Shown: positions 32,233-41,344, counted from the stretch's first letter. The stretch is DNA of 64,000 nucleotides from Halobacterium sp. CBA1132 (GCF_001485535.1 NZ_BCMZ01000001.1:1240001-1304000); one strand, 5' to 3'. Numbers and translations are program-made. Notes: generated by a model not told the origin, from the sequence alone.

Positions 32233-34563
32233 CTATTCTGCGTTTCCGACGTCCGTCTCCGTGAAGTACGTCCGTCCGCCTTCAGGGACTTCCTTCGTGT
32301 CGGTTACCTCGAAGGCCGCCGTCGAGACGACGTCCGCGGCGGAGTGGCCGACGCGGAACTCGTAGGGACCTTCCTCGACGGCGAGGTTCATGTCGCGGTC
32401 GTGGTACGCCAACTGGGAGGCGTCGATTTCGAACGTGACGCGCTTGGCTTCGCCCGCGTCGAGAGAGACGCGCTCGAACCCGACGAGTTCCTGAACCGGC
32501 CGGGCTTGGTCGGGGTTCTGGGCGCTGGCGTACAACTGCACGACGTCGTGGCCCGCGGTGTCACCCGTGTTCTCGACGGTGGCCTCGGCCGTAATCGTGC
32601 CCGCGGCCGGAAGTTCGTCCGTGGACAGCGATAGGTCACCGTACTCGAAGTCGGTGTAGCTGAGGCCGTGGCCGAACGGGAACAGCGGGTCGCTCTCCGT
32701 GTAGACGTACTCCTCGTTGGCGGTGTTGGGCTTCCGGCTGTAGTGGACCGGGAGCTGGCCGACCGACCGCGGAATCGACACGGGGAGGTGGCCGCCGGGG
32801 TTGTGCTCGCCGAACAGCACCTCGGCGACGCCTTCGCCGCCGCGCTCGCCGGGGAGCCACGCCTGCAGGACGGCGGGCACCGACTCCGCGATGGACTCGA
32901 TGGAGTGGGGTTTGCCGCTGACGACGACCGTCACGACGGGCGTGCCGGTCTCCTCGACGCGCTCGACGAGGGCGCGCTGGACGCCGGGGAGACTCAGGTC
33001 GACGACGTCACAGCCCTCGCCGCTGGTGGCGACGCTGGGCATGTTGACGCGCTCGCGGTCGGAGTCCGAGAAGTCGACGGCCGAGCGGGCGCCGACGAAC
33101 GCGAGCGCCACGTCCGCGTCCTCGGCCGCGTCGGCGGCCGCGTCGAAGTCGTCCGTGTCGGGGCCGGTCGTCGTACAGCCCTGCTCGTAGTGGACGTCGA
33201 AGCCGTACTCGTCAGCGCGCGCCTGCACGGCGTCGAGGGGAGTCGTCGCGTCGAGTTCGACCTCCTCCTCGGGGTAGTGAGCGGGGTACGCGTAGTCGCC
33301 CATGAGCTCTTGGGCGTCGTCGGCCTTCGGCCCGAGGACCGCCACGGTGTCGGTGTCTTCGCCGACCAGCGGGAGCAGGTCGTCCTCGTTCTTCAGCAGC
33401 GTCATCGACTCGCGGGCGGCGCGCGTCGTGAGGTCGCGCGCCTCCTCGGTGCCGAACGGCTCGTCGGCCGCGTCGGCGTCCACAGTCGGGTCGTCGAGGA
33501 CGCCCTTCTCGGCTTTCGCGCGGAGCACGCGGCGGACCGCGCGGTCGAGGGTCGCCTCCGAGAGCTCCCCGGCTTCGACGGCGTCCGCGAGGTGGCTGCC
33601 GTAGCAGTCCGTGTACGGGAGTTCAACGTCGATACCGGCCTCGACGGCGGCGACACCGGCTTCGCGCTCGTCGGCGGCGACGCCGTGCTCGCTGCGGAGG
33701 AACTCGACGCTGTAGTAGTCCGAGACGACGGTGCCGTCGAAGCCCCACTCGCCGCGCAGCACGTCCGTCAGCAGCCACTCGTCGCTGGCGCACGGGACGC
33801 CGTCGATGTCGTGGTAGGCGTTCATCACGGACTCCGCGTCGGCCGTCCGGATAGCCGCTTCGAACGGGAACAGGTGCGTCTCACGGAGTTCCCGGCGCCC
33901 GATATTGACGGAGCTACGGTTCTTCCCGCCCTCGCCGGCGCCGTGGCCGGCGAAGTGTTTGAGCGTCGCCGTGATGCCGTCACCGTCGCCCTGTAGGCCG
34001 TCCACGTAGCCACAAGCCATCGCGGCGACTAGGTACGGGTCCTCGCCGAACGTCTCCTCGACGCGCCCCCAGCGGAGGTCGCGGGCGATGTCCAGCACCG
34101 GCGAGAGCGCGTGGACGGTGCCGATAGCTTCCAGTTGGTCGCGGATGGTGTCCGTGACCGTCTCCAGCAGGTCCGGCGACCACGTGCTCGCCATCCCAAT
34201 CATCTGCGGGAACGTCGTGGCTTCCGGGCCCATGTAGCCGCTCAGGCACTCCTCGTGGGGGATTGCGGGGACACCGAGTCGCGTCTCCTCGCGGAGGTAC
34301 TCTTGGAGTTCGTTCGTGCGCTCGGCTGCTTCTCGGGGCGAGAGGCTTCCCTCGCCGCCGATGCGGGTGAGGTGGCCGATGCCGTTCGAGAGGTGGTCGT
34401 CGACGGCCGCCTCGTCGAGCGTGCCGTCCTCGTTCAGGAGTTGCTCGGCGTTCACGGAGCCGAGTTGCGCTGCCTTCTCCTCGACGGTCATCTCCTCGAG
34501 GAGGTCGTCTACGCGTCGGTCGGTCGGCGTCTCGGCGACACCGGCGTCTGGACCAGTTCGCAT
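32233..34563 (-). CDS. GH3 beta-xylosidase/beta-glucosidase
   Basis: A 776-residue glycoside hydrolase family 3 enzyme with the three-part layout: N-terminal barrel, alpha/beta sandwich and a C-terminal fibronectin type III-like domain (starting near DELPAAGTITAEATVENTG). The substrate-pocket segment is LKHFAGHGAGEGGKNR and the catalytic nucleophile is the Asp of GTVVSDYYSVEFL. The pattern DIDGVPCASDEWLLTDVLRGEWGFDG is common in xylosidases and broad beta-glycosidases. There is no export signal, so it trims imported oligomers. A TATA-like element (AATTATTAATACC on the minus strand, 34588-34600) is 25-37 bases upstream of the ATG at 34563, and a perfect IclR-type operator lies about 45 bases further. 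Confidence 0.92.
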   Translation of the reverse strand: MRTGPDAGVAETPTDRRVDDLLEEMTVEEKAAQLGSVNAEQLLNEDGTLDEAAVDDHLSNGIGHLTRIGGEGSLSPREAAERTNELQEYLREETRLGVPAIPHEECLSGYMGPEATTFPQMIGMASTWSPDLLETVTDTIRDQLEAIGTVHALSPVLDIARDLRWGRVEETFGEDPYLVAAMACGYVDGLQGDGDGITATLKHFAGHGAGEGGKNRSSVNIGRRELRETHLFPFEAAIRTADAESVMNAYHDIDGVPCASDEWLLTDVLRGEWGFDGTVVSDYYSVEFLRSEHGVAADEREAGVAAVEAGIDVELPYTDCYGSHLADAVEAGELSEATLDRAVRRVLRAKAEKGVLDDPTVDADAADEPFGTEEARDLTTRAARESMTLLKNEDDLLPLVGEDTDTVAVLGPKADDAQELMGDYAYPAHYPEEEVELDATTPLDAVQARADEYGFDVHYEQGCTTTGPDTDDFDAAADAAEDADVALAFVGARSAVDFSDSDRERVNMPSVATSGEGCDVVDLSLPGVQRALVERVEETGTPVVTVVVSGKPHSIESIAESVPAVLQAWLPGERGGEGVAEVLFGEHNPGGHLPVSIPRSVGQLPVHYSRKPNTANEEYVYTESDPLFPFGHGLSYTDFEYGDLSLSTDELPAAGTITAEATVENTGDTAGHDVVQLYASAQNPDQARPVQELVGFERVSLDAGEAKRVTFEIDASQLAYHDRDMNLAVEEGPYEFRVGHSAADVVSTAAFEVTDTKEVPEGGRTYFTETDVGNAE

Positions 34564-34641
34564 CAACGTGGCCGTCGTCGTCCCCGGTATTAATAATTCG
34601 GATGTGCGAACCCGTGACGCACCAGACGAGCGCGGCGAATA

Positions 34642-34658
34642 GTTCTGAATGACAGAAC
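34642..34658. promoter_or_regulatory. IclR-type operator, perfect copy 3
   Basis: GTTCTGAATGACAGAAC is a perfect 6-5-6 palindrome located about 45 bases upstream of the TATA box of the leftward GH3 gene, a spacing compatible with an activator. Confidence 0.7.
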
Positions 34659-34769
34659 AATATTCGAACCGGGGAAAATCAGATGTTCGGTGAAAACCCA
34701 AAATAGTCGCTGCTAACGGCCTATCGGTGCGTTTCGGCGCGGTTTCCATCAGATTCCACCCACGATCTA

Positions 34770-34786
34770 GTTCTGTTATACAGAAC
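34770..34786. promoter_or_regulatory. IclR-type operator, perfect copy 4
   Basis: GTTCTGTTATACAGAAC is a perfect 6-5-6 palindrome 112 bases from copy 3 and about 265 bases upstream of the TATA box of the rightward GH3 gene. Confidence 0.7.
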
Positions 34787-34986
34787 GAGATTCGGGCGTC
34801 GTGGGCCGACTCGAACTCCCGGTTTCGTCGAGATACGAGAGTTTCTGCTGCGCCGGCGAGCCACGAAATCCGTGTCGGGACGCGAGAGCGCCAGCGACGG
34901 ACTATCACGGTTCTGTCAGCGCTCCGCCTCCGCTTCGAGCGGCCGCGACTACTCCGTCGTGTTCGGGCGACGAACCGCCGAACACG

Positions 34987-35003
34987 ATTCGCCATCACAG
35001 AAC
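34987..35003. promoter_or_regulatory. degenerate IclR-type operator before the rightward GH3 gene
   Basis: The right half CAGAAC (34998-35003) is exact and the left half reads ATTCGC (three of six matches to GTTCTG). It is about 48 bases upstream of the TATA box of the GH3 gene at 35084, the same spacing as copy 3 has to its gene. Confidence 0.3.
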
Positions 35004-35083
35004 GTGATTATCGAGATGGTGGGTTTCAGGCCCTCTATCGCCATCTCAGCAATTATTAAATAGGGCCGGTGACAGGTACGTGT

Positions 35084-37342
35084 ATGGACACCGACGCCGA
35101 CGTGCCGACGTACGAGCGCGCCGACGCGCCGACCGAGAGACGCGTAGACGACCTCCTCGACCGGATGACCGTCGCCGAGAAAGCGGGACAGGCGGCGGGC
35201 ACGTGGGCGGGCTACCTGCGCGACGGCCACGACCTCGACGACGTGAAGCGCGCCATCGACGACCACCACCTCGGGTTCGCGGCGCCGTTCGGCTGGGGCG
35301 GCGCGCTGGCGACCGACCCCGAAGACGTCGCCGCGGCCGTCGAGGAACTGCAGACGCACGCACGAACGGAGACGCGACTCGGCATCCCGCTGCTGTTCAG
35401 CGTCGACGCCGTCCACGGCAACGCGTACGTCTCCGGCGCAACCGTCTTCCCGAACGGACTCGGGGCGGCGGCGACGTGGGACCCCGAGGGCGTCGAGGAC
35501 GCCGCGGCAGTCACCGCCAAAGAAGTACGCGCGACCGGTGCGCACCAGAACTACGGGCCGACAGTCGACGTCGGCCGCGAACCGCGCTGGGGCCGCGTCT
35601 TCGAGACGTTCGGGGAGAGCCCGCACCTCGTCGCGGAACTCGCGGCTGCGAAGGTGCGCGGCTATCGGGGCGACGGCCTCGACGACCCCGACGGCGTGGT
35701 CGCAACGGCGAAGCATTTCCCCGCGTACAGCGAACCCGAGCGCGGTGAGGACGCCTCGCCCGTCGACATCTCCGAGTACAAGCTCCGGAACACGTTCCTC
35801 CCGCCGCTGGAGCGCGCGCTCGACGCCGGCGTGGACTCCGTCATGCCGTCGTACAACTCCATCAACGGCGAGCCGTCACACGGCTCCGAGGCGCTGCTGG
35901 GCGGCCTGCTGCGGGAGGACCTCGGGTTCGAGGGACACGTGGTCTCCGACTGGAACGGGATTCGCCACCTCCACGAGGACCACCACACCGCCCGCGACCA
36001 CGCCGACGGCGTGCGACAGGCTCGGGAGGCGGGCGTCGACGTGGCGTCTGTCGGTCACGTCCCGCACGCCGAACGCGTCGTCGAACTCGTAGAGGCCGGC
36101 GACCTCGACGAGGCCACGCTCGACGAGAGCGTCCGCCGCGTGCTCCGCCTGAAGTTCGAACTGGGGCTGTTCGAGGAGTCGCCGAGCGAGGCGGTGGACG
36201 CCGAGACGGCGGCCGAGACGCTCGGTGCGCCGGCGCACCGCGAGCAGGCACTGGACGCGGCCCGCGACAGCATGACGCTCCTGCAGAACGACGGCGTGCT
36301 GCCGCTGTCGGGCGACGAGGACGTGTTCGTCGGCGGGCCGAACGCCGACAACATGGTTCACCAACTCGGCGGGTGGAGCGTCAGCAGCGACGACGGACTT
36401 CCGGGCGCGACGATTCGCGAGGGCGTCGAGGACGCGACGAGCGGCGACGTGTCGTACGCGCAGGGGACGACGCTCAACGAGACGGAGGACATCGACGCCG
36501 CGGTCGAGCGCGCTGTGGAGGCGGACGTCGCGGTGCTGGCGGTGGGCGAGGGCTGGTACCTCCACGAGTTCGGGCCGAGCGAGAACGCCGGCTCGGAGAC
36601 GGGCGAGTGGCCGACCCGCAGCGACCTCGGGCTGGCGGACGCCCAGGAGGAACTCGTGCGTCGGGTTCACGAGACCGGGACGCCCGTCGTCGGGGTGTTG
36701 GTGACCGGCCGGCCACTGGCCGTCGACTGGATGGCCGACAGCCTCCCCGCGCTCTTGCTGGCGTACTTCCCGGGAACAGAGGGCGGAACGGCTGTCGCAG
36801 AGACGCTGTTCGGCGAGAACGACCCGAGCGGCCGACTCCCGATAACCGTGCCGCGCTCGGAAGGCGACCTGCCACAACACCACGACTATCTCGCCCACCC
36901 GACGCCCATCGGCGACGACGAACACCCCGACTCCTACGACCCGCTGTTCGAGTTCGGGCACGGCCTCAGCTACACCGACTTCGAGTACGGAAACGTGTCG
37001 GCGGCGTTCGAGCGCGGGGACGAGACAGTGGACGGCGGCGCGGCCGCTGGCGCGGTGCAGGTGACAGTACCTGTGGCGAACGTCGGCGACCGCGAGGGGA
37101 CCGAGACCGTGCAGGTGTACGCGCGCCAGCGCCACGCTTCGCGCGTCCGTCCGGTGCGCGAACTCGTCGGGTTCGACCGCGTGACGCTCGCTGCCGGCGA
37201 GCGAACGACCGTCGAAATCGAGGTCCCCGTCGACCGCCTCGGGTTCTACAAGCCCCGCGAGGGCCACGTCACCGAACCCGAGGAGTACCGTATCGAGGTC
37301 GGCGACGAGGCTGTCAGCGTCACCGTTCCGGACGCCGAGTGA
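35084..37342 (+). CDS. GH3 beta-glucosidase/beta-xylosidase
   Basis: A second family 3 enzyme of 752 residues, distinct from its divergent neighbour. Barrel landmarks are VATAKHFPAYSEPERG and the nucleophile Asp in GHVVSDWNGIRHL; the alpha/beta sandwich contains ENDPSGRLPITVPRS and the C-terminal FN3-like domain ends in ELVGFDRVTLAAGERTTVEIEV. There is no secretion signal. The ATG at 35084 is preferred over an upstream GTG at 35069 because the TATA box AATTATTAAA is 22-33 bases before it. Different pocket residues from the other GH3 protein suggest complementary substrates (for example xylobiose versus cellobiose). Confidence 0.92.
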   Translation: MDTDADVPTYERADAPTERRVDDLLDRMTVAEKAGQAAGTWAGYLRDGHDLDDVKRAIDDHHLGFAAPFGWGGALATDPEDVAAAVEELQTHARTETRLGIPLLFSVDAVHGNAYVSGATVFPNGLGAAATWDPEGVEDAAAVTAKEVRATGAHQNYGPTVDVGREPRWGRVFETFGESPHLVAELAAAKVRGYRGDGLDDPDGVVATAKHFPAYSEPERGEDASPVDISEYKLRNTFLPPLERALDAGVDSVMPSYNSINGEPSHGSEALLGGLLREDLGFEGHVVSDWNGIRHLHEDHHTARDHADGVRQAREAGVDVASVGHVPHAERVVELVEAGDLDEATLDESVRRVLRLKFELGLFEESPSEAVDAETAAETLGAPAHREQALDAARDSMTLLQNDGVLPLSGDEDVFVGGPNADNMVHQLGGWSVSSDDGLPGATIREGVEDATSGDVSYAQGTTLNETEDIDAAVERAVEADVAVLAVGEGWYLHEFGPSENAGSETGEWPTRSDLGLADAQEELVRRVHETGTPVVGVLVTGRPLAVDWMADSLPALLLAYFPGTEGGTAVAETLFGENDPSGRLPITVPRSEGDLPQHHDYLAHPTPIGDDEHPDSYDPLFEFGHGLSYTDFEYGNVSAAFERGDETVDGGAAAGAVQVTVPVANVGDREGTETVQVYARQRHASRVRPVRELVGFDRVTLAAGERTTVEIEVPVDRLGFYKPREGHVTEPEEYRIEVGDEAVSVTVPDAE

Positions 37343-37385
37343 GGCCCGTTCGCGGCGGGGGCCGTAGCCCGGGCGCCAGCGATTT

Positions 37386-37413
37386 GGGATTACACCAGTA
37401 GCTTTGTAATCCC
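37386..37413. promoter_or_regulatory. 9-bp-arm inverted repeat over the rdfA TATA box
   Basis: GGGATTACA (37386-37394) and TGTAATCCC (37405-37413) are perfect reverse complements separated by ten bases. The right arm overlaps the presumed TATA element CTTTGTAAT (37402-37410), which is about 25-30 bases before the rdfA ATG at 37433. A protein bound here would block TBP, so a repressor operator is the simplest reading. Confidence 0.6.
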
Positions 37414-37432
37414 CGAGCGAATACACGGAAGT

Positions 37433-38053
37433 ATGACAGAGTCGTCACGGCCCAACAGCAAGGTCGCACGCGTCATCGAGGCGTACGATATCGGCGGCAT
37501 GGGGGAGCAACTGGAAGTCGCGTGGACGGGCGAACACGGCGAGCGGACGAGCCTGCGGGACCTCGCCGACGAGTTCAACCGCGCGGTACTGGACGAGGCC
37601 ATCCGGCGTTCGGACGGCGCAGTCCCCGAGACGGACGTACAGAGCGCCTACCAGACGCTCACGGGGGACGACGTCTCCAGCGCCGACCGCATGCGCAAAC
37701 AGCGCGAACTCGAAGCCATGGGTGTTGACGTCGACGACGTCCAGTCGGACTTCGTCACGCACCAAGCGGTCCACACGTACCTCACCGAGTACCGCGAAGC
37801 CGAACTCCCCGACCAGTCCGGCGACCCCGACCAGAAGGCCGACGTTATCGAGCGTCTGCAGGGCCGGACGACGGCGGTCACGGAATCCACCATCGAGAGT
37901 CTGACGGGCAGCGGCGACCTCAGCGACCACGACTACGACGTCATCGTCGACGTGCGCGTCATCTGCGGGGACTGCGGCACGGGCTACGCGGCCGGAGAGC
38001 TACTCCGGCAGGGCGGCTGTGACTGCGACGCCCCGGAACGTGACAACACTTAA
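37433..38053 (+). CDS. rdfA: rod-determining factor RdfA-like protein
   Basis: A 206-residue soluble protein resembling RdfA, a haloarchaeal factor needed in Haloferax volcanii for rod-shaped cells. It opens with SKVARVIEAYDIGGMGEQLEVAWTG and has an 'SLRDLADEFN' helix segment near residue 40. The C-terminus has a cysteine-rich end (ICGDCGTGYAAGELLRQGGCDCDAP) that could bind a metal. The adjacent downstream gene is an Sph3-like SMC protein, the same pairing as in Haloferax, which strengthens the call. Its promoter carries a striking inverted repeat. It probably acts in the cytoplasm as a regulator. Confidence 0.75.
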   Translation: MTESSRPNSKVARVIEAYDIGGMGEQLEVAWTGEHGERTSLRDLADEFNRAVLDEAIRRSDGAVPETDVQSAYQTLTGDDVSSADRMRKQRELEAMGVDVDDVQSDFVTHQAVHTYLTEYREAELPDQSGDPDQKADVIERLQGRTTAVTESTIESLTGSGDLSDHDYDVIVDVRVICGDCGTGYAAGELLRQGGCDCDAPERDNT

Positions 38054-38079
38054 GCCTCCGGCGGGGTTTGAGTGTCGTA

Positions 38080-40032
38080 ATGGCATCAAATCAGTCAGTC
38101 GAACGTGACGTGCGTGTTCACGCTCGCAACGTCGGCGGCATCGACGAGGCGGAGGTTTCGCTGCCGCCCGGAGTGACCGTGCTCACCGGCCGGAACGCCA
38201 CCAACCGAACGTCGTTCCTGCAGGCGATTATGGCGGGCCTCGGCAGCGAACGCGCGACGCTGAAAGGCGACACCGAAGAGGGCGAAGTCGAACTCCACGT
38301 CGGCGACGAGACGTACACTCGGACGCTCACTCGCAGCGGCGACACCGTTGTCTACGGCGGCGACCCGTACCTCGACGACCCCACTGTCGCCGACCAGTTC
38401 GCGTTCCTCCTGGAGAACACGGAAGTCCGGCGCGCAGTCGCTCGGGGCGACGACCTCCGCGAAATCATCATGGACCCCGTCGACACCGACGAAATCGAAG
38501 CCGAGATTCGGGACCTCGAGAACGAGAAGCGCGACCTCGACGACGAGATTCAGGAGTTAGAGCGCATCGAGAACGAACTGCCGGAGTTGGAGGCCGAGAA
38601 GCAGCGCCTCGAATCCGATCTCGAGGACGCCCGCGAGGAACTCGCGGAGGTCGAAGCGGAGATCGAGGAGAAGGATGTCAGCCTCGAACAGAGCCGTTCG
38701 CAGAAGGAAGCCATCGAGGACGCCTTCGAGACGCTTCGGGAGGCCCAATCCGACCTCGAAGACGTCGAGTTCGAACTCGAGACGGAGCGACAGACCCTCG
38801 AAGACCTCCAAAACGAACGCGACGAACTCGAAGCCGACCTCGAAGACGTCGACGAGCACGACGAGAACCCCGACCGCCTCGCCGGCCGCATCGACGAACT
38901 CCGCGAGCGCAAGCGCGCGCTCGACGACACCATCAGCCAACTCGGCAGCGTCATCAGTTTCAACGAGGAGATGCTCGACGGCGAAGGCCTGGACCTCGAC
39001 GAGCTCGGTGACGACGCGGACGGCGACAGCGACCCCACCCAACAGCTGCTGGGCGACACGGAGAACGTCGTCTGCTGGACGTGTGGCTCGGAGGTCGAAC
39101 GGGACCACATCGAGGGGACCGTCGACCACCTCCGGGAGCTGCGCGCGGAGAAACTCGACGAGCGAAGCGACATCGACGCCGAAATCGACGACCTCTCGGC
39201 GACGCGCTCGGAGATTCAACAGTCCCAGCGCGAGCGCGAACGCACCGAGCGACGCCTCTCGGAGGTCGAGAACGAAATCGAGTCCACCGAGCGACGCATC
39301 GAGTCCCTCGAAGACTCCCTGGAGGAACAACGCGAGGAAGTCGAGCGCCTCGAAGCGGAGACCGAGGACGCGGGCACGGACGGCGACTACGACGAGGTGC
39401 TGGACCTCCACCGCGAGTCCAACGGAATCGAGTTGCGCATCGAGCGCACGGAGAGCGACCTCGAAGACGTCGAGGCCGAAATTGCGGAGTGCGAGGAGAC
39501 GCTCGGCGAGCGCGACGAACTGGTCGCTCGGCGCGAGGACATCGAGGACGAACTCACCGACCTGCGGACGAAAGTCGACCGCATCGAGAGCGAGGCCGTC
39601 GAGGAGTTCAACGACCACATGGAATCCGTGCTCGCGGTGCTGGAGTACGACAACATCGAACGCATCTGGGTGGAGCGCCGCGAGCGCGAGGTCCGCGAGG
39701 GCCGCCGGAAGGTCGAGCAGACGACGTTCGACCTCCACGTCATCCGCGCCACCGACGACGGCGCGTCCTACCGGGACACCATCGACCACCTCTCGGAGAG
39801 CGAGCGCGAAGTGACCGGACTGGTGTTCGCGCTGGCTGGCTACCTCGTCCACGAGGTGTACGAGGACGTCCCGTTCATGGTGCTGGACTCCCTGGAAGCC
39901 ATCGACTCCGACCGCATCGCGCGCGTCGTGGACTACTTCAGCGACTACGCCGACCACCTCACCGTCGCCCTCCTCCCCGAGGACGCCCAAGCGCTCTCCG
40001 AGGACTACACCTACGTCGAGCAAATCGACTGA
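38080..40032 (+). CDS. SMC-like coiled-coil protein, Sph3 family
   Basis: A 650-residue archaea-specific SMC-related protein. A globular N-terminus carries a P-loop-like segment GRNATNRTS (residues 37-45), where the usual lysine is Arg (R43). A long coiled coil runs to about residue 280, a zinc-hook-like CWTC (C332, C335) marks the turn, a returning coiled coil follows, and the C-terminal half of the ATPase has the Walker B-like VPFMVLDSLEAID (D603, S604). It has a TATA-like ACACTTAAGCC at the end of rdfA, about 30 bases before the ATG at 38080, besides possible read-through from rdfA. The role is likely in cell shape or chromosome/cytoskeleton organisation. Confidence 0.85.
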   Translation: MASNQSVERDVRVHARNVGGIDEAEVSLPPGVTVLTGRNATNRTSFLQAIMAGLGSERATLKGDTEEGEVELHVGDETYTRTLTRSGDTVVYGGDPYLDDPTVADQFAFLLENTEVRRAVARGDDLREIIMDPVDTDEIEAEIRDLENEKRDLDDEIQELERIENELPELEAEKQRLESDLEDAREELAEVEAEIEEKDVSLEQSRSQKEAIEDAFETLREAQSDLEDVEFELETERQTLEDLQNERDELEADLEDVDEHDENPDRLAGRIDELRERKRALDDTISQLGSVISFNEEMLDGEGLDLDELGDDADGDSDPTQQLLGDTENVVCWTCGSEVERDHIEGTVDHLRELRAEKLDERSDIDAEIDDLSATRSEIQQSQRERERTERRLSEVENEIESTERRIESLEDSLEEQREEVERLEAETEDAGTDGDYDEVLDLHRESNGIELRIERTESDLEDVEAEIAECEETLGERDELVARREDIEDELTDLRTKVDRIESEAVEEFNDHMESVLAVLEYDNIERIWVERREREVREGRRKVEQTTFDLHVIRATDDGASYRDTIDHLSESEREVTGLVFALAGYLVHEVYEDVPFMVLDSLEAIDSDRIARVVDYFSDYADHLTVALLPEDAQALSEDYTYVEQID

Positions 40033-40518
40033 GCGCCCCGGCACCATCCGTATTTGCGGCGGATTCGATTCGTCGTTCTCGCTCGAAACGGGAACGAACG
40101 CTCGAATATCCAGTGTTAAATAGAACTGATACGTTGTCGTTTTAGTCTGTTCTGTTATGTGGTGTTTTGGTTTCGATACCACTCGACGCATCGGTAGTCG
40201 CTCGTGACCGCGACCCGAAGATGTGGTTTGGGTAGAGAGCGCCTAACTTCAGCGTGTATCGAACTCTACGTCTCTGTCGTTGGTTCGTCCCCGCGCAACT
40301 AAGTTATTTGGGGCTTCTAGAACGACACAATACGGCTATTTTCGTTAACAGTCGAAATAACGCGCTAACGAACCTATACAAGCGTTTTCTTCGATACGTT
40401 TCCAGAAATCCCACGGTCGAGAAGCCGTCGTCGAGGTCCGGAGACTCGAATAGCTAATCGACTGATGGAACCAGATCACTCGGAAAATTATAGTGTTTTT
40501 GAATTTGGTTCGTCTGCG
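40033..40518. other. 486-base AT-richer gap without a recognised gene
   Basis: From about 40100 on, the base composition is clearly less GC-rich than the neighbours. One GTTCTG half-site (about 40149) without a partner, an imperfect stem CGTTC...GAACG near 40074-40095 and several A/T blocks are visible. A 67-codon frame at 40254-40457 lacks the acidic character of haloarchaeal proteins. I see no tRNA or other defined element. Confidence 0.5.
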
Positions 40519-41208
40519 TCACGTAAACTGTTCGTCGGGCCACGCGACCAACGCCAGCGCCATCGACACGGACCCCGCGACGATGGCGACGCCGACCCAC
40601 ACGAGTATCTGTCGCGTGACGCCGGGCGCGGTGGCTGCGAGGTCGACGAACACGCGAACGTCGAACACCACGACGAGGAGCGCGCCCACGACGTCGAACA
40701 CGAGATCGTACGCGGTGTCTTTCCAGCCGTAGTACACGAGGACGGGTTCGACGTCGTAGCGCTCGCCGACGGCGCGCGCGACGAGCTCGCCGAGTTCCCA
40801 GCAGACGCCGGCAGCGACCGTGAAACCGACGGCGGCAACGGCGACGACGCTGGTGGACGCGGCGTCGCCGACAGCGACCAGCAGGCCGGCGTACACGAGC
40901 GCGGTGAACAGTGCCGCGGAGAGCGCGTGCGTCAGGTGGTCCCACCACCAGACCGACTCGTAGGGGCCGAGCATCCCGATAGCGTGGAGGAGGCCAGCGA
41001 CCGCCGTCCAGAACGCGAGTTCCGGCGCGACGAACCCGCGCTGGCCGAACGCGAACCCGGTCGCGGCAGCGACGGCGACGGCGCCGACGACCAGCGAGGC
41101 CCCAGCGTTGACTGCTGCTGCGGCGTTCCCGCGGCGAACAGCGAGCGCGAGGACGAACGCGATGGCCGCCAGCAGCACGGCGAGGGCCGCGGTTGCGACG
41201 GCGTTCAT
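40519..41208 (-). CDS. membrane protein, YjdF/DUF2238-like
   Basis: A 229-residue protein with about seven hydrophobic segments. The central signature WWWDHLTHALSAALF and the later CWELGELVARAVGERY...WKDTAYDLVFDVVGALL, with charged residues buried between helices, resemble the DUF2238/YjdF group of integral membrane proteins of unknown function. The start ATG at 41208 precedes the first helix directly. It is on the same strand as the FKBP gene, with about 130 bases between them. Confidence 0.7.
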   Translation of the reverse strand: MNAVATAALAVLLAAIAFVLALAVRRGNAAAAVNAGASLVVGAVAVAAATGFAFGQRGFVAPELAFWTAVAGLLHAIGMLGPYESVWWWDHLTHALSAALFTALVYAGLLVAVGDAASTSVVAVAAVGFTVAAGVCWELGELVARAVGERYDVEPVLVYYGWKDTAYDLVFDVVGALLVVVFDVRVFVDLAATAPGVTRQILVWVGVAIVAGSVSMALALVAWPDEQFT

Positions 41209-41344
41209 GCGTTTCCGAACATCGTGCCGGAAGATGGCGGCAATCCGGTATGACTCTTCGGGAAAAACGAGGCCGCGCCGGATCGTCACGTGACGAGCGG
41301 TCGGACGCGACCCAGTAGATAGCCGACTGCGGGTGTGTCGCGGT

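Larger units (their letters stand above)
34564..35083. other. 520-base divergent intergenic region between the two GH3 genes
   Basis: It holds the TATA boxes of both genes (34588-34600 on the minus strand; AATTATTAAATAG near 35051-35063 on the plus strand), two perfect GTTCTG-N5-CAGAAC palindromes, a lone right half-site at 34998-35003 and a GATGG...CCATC inverted repeat at about 35015-35046. No coding frame is convincing. It is long for a haloarchaeal divergent promoter. Confidence 0.6.

Noticed and set aside
40149-40165. GTTCTG followed by TGGTGT as another IclR-type operator
   Set aside because: Only the left half-site matches; the right half has at most one matching base.
40254-40457. 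A 67-codon plus-strand frame in the AT-richer gap
   Set aside because: The product is basic and hydrophobic with no similarity to haloarchaeal proteins, and no clear TATA box precedes it at a suitable distance.
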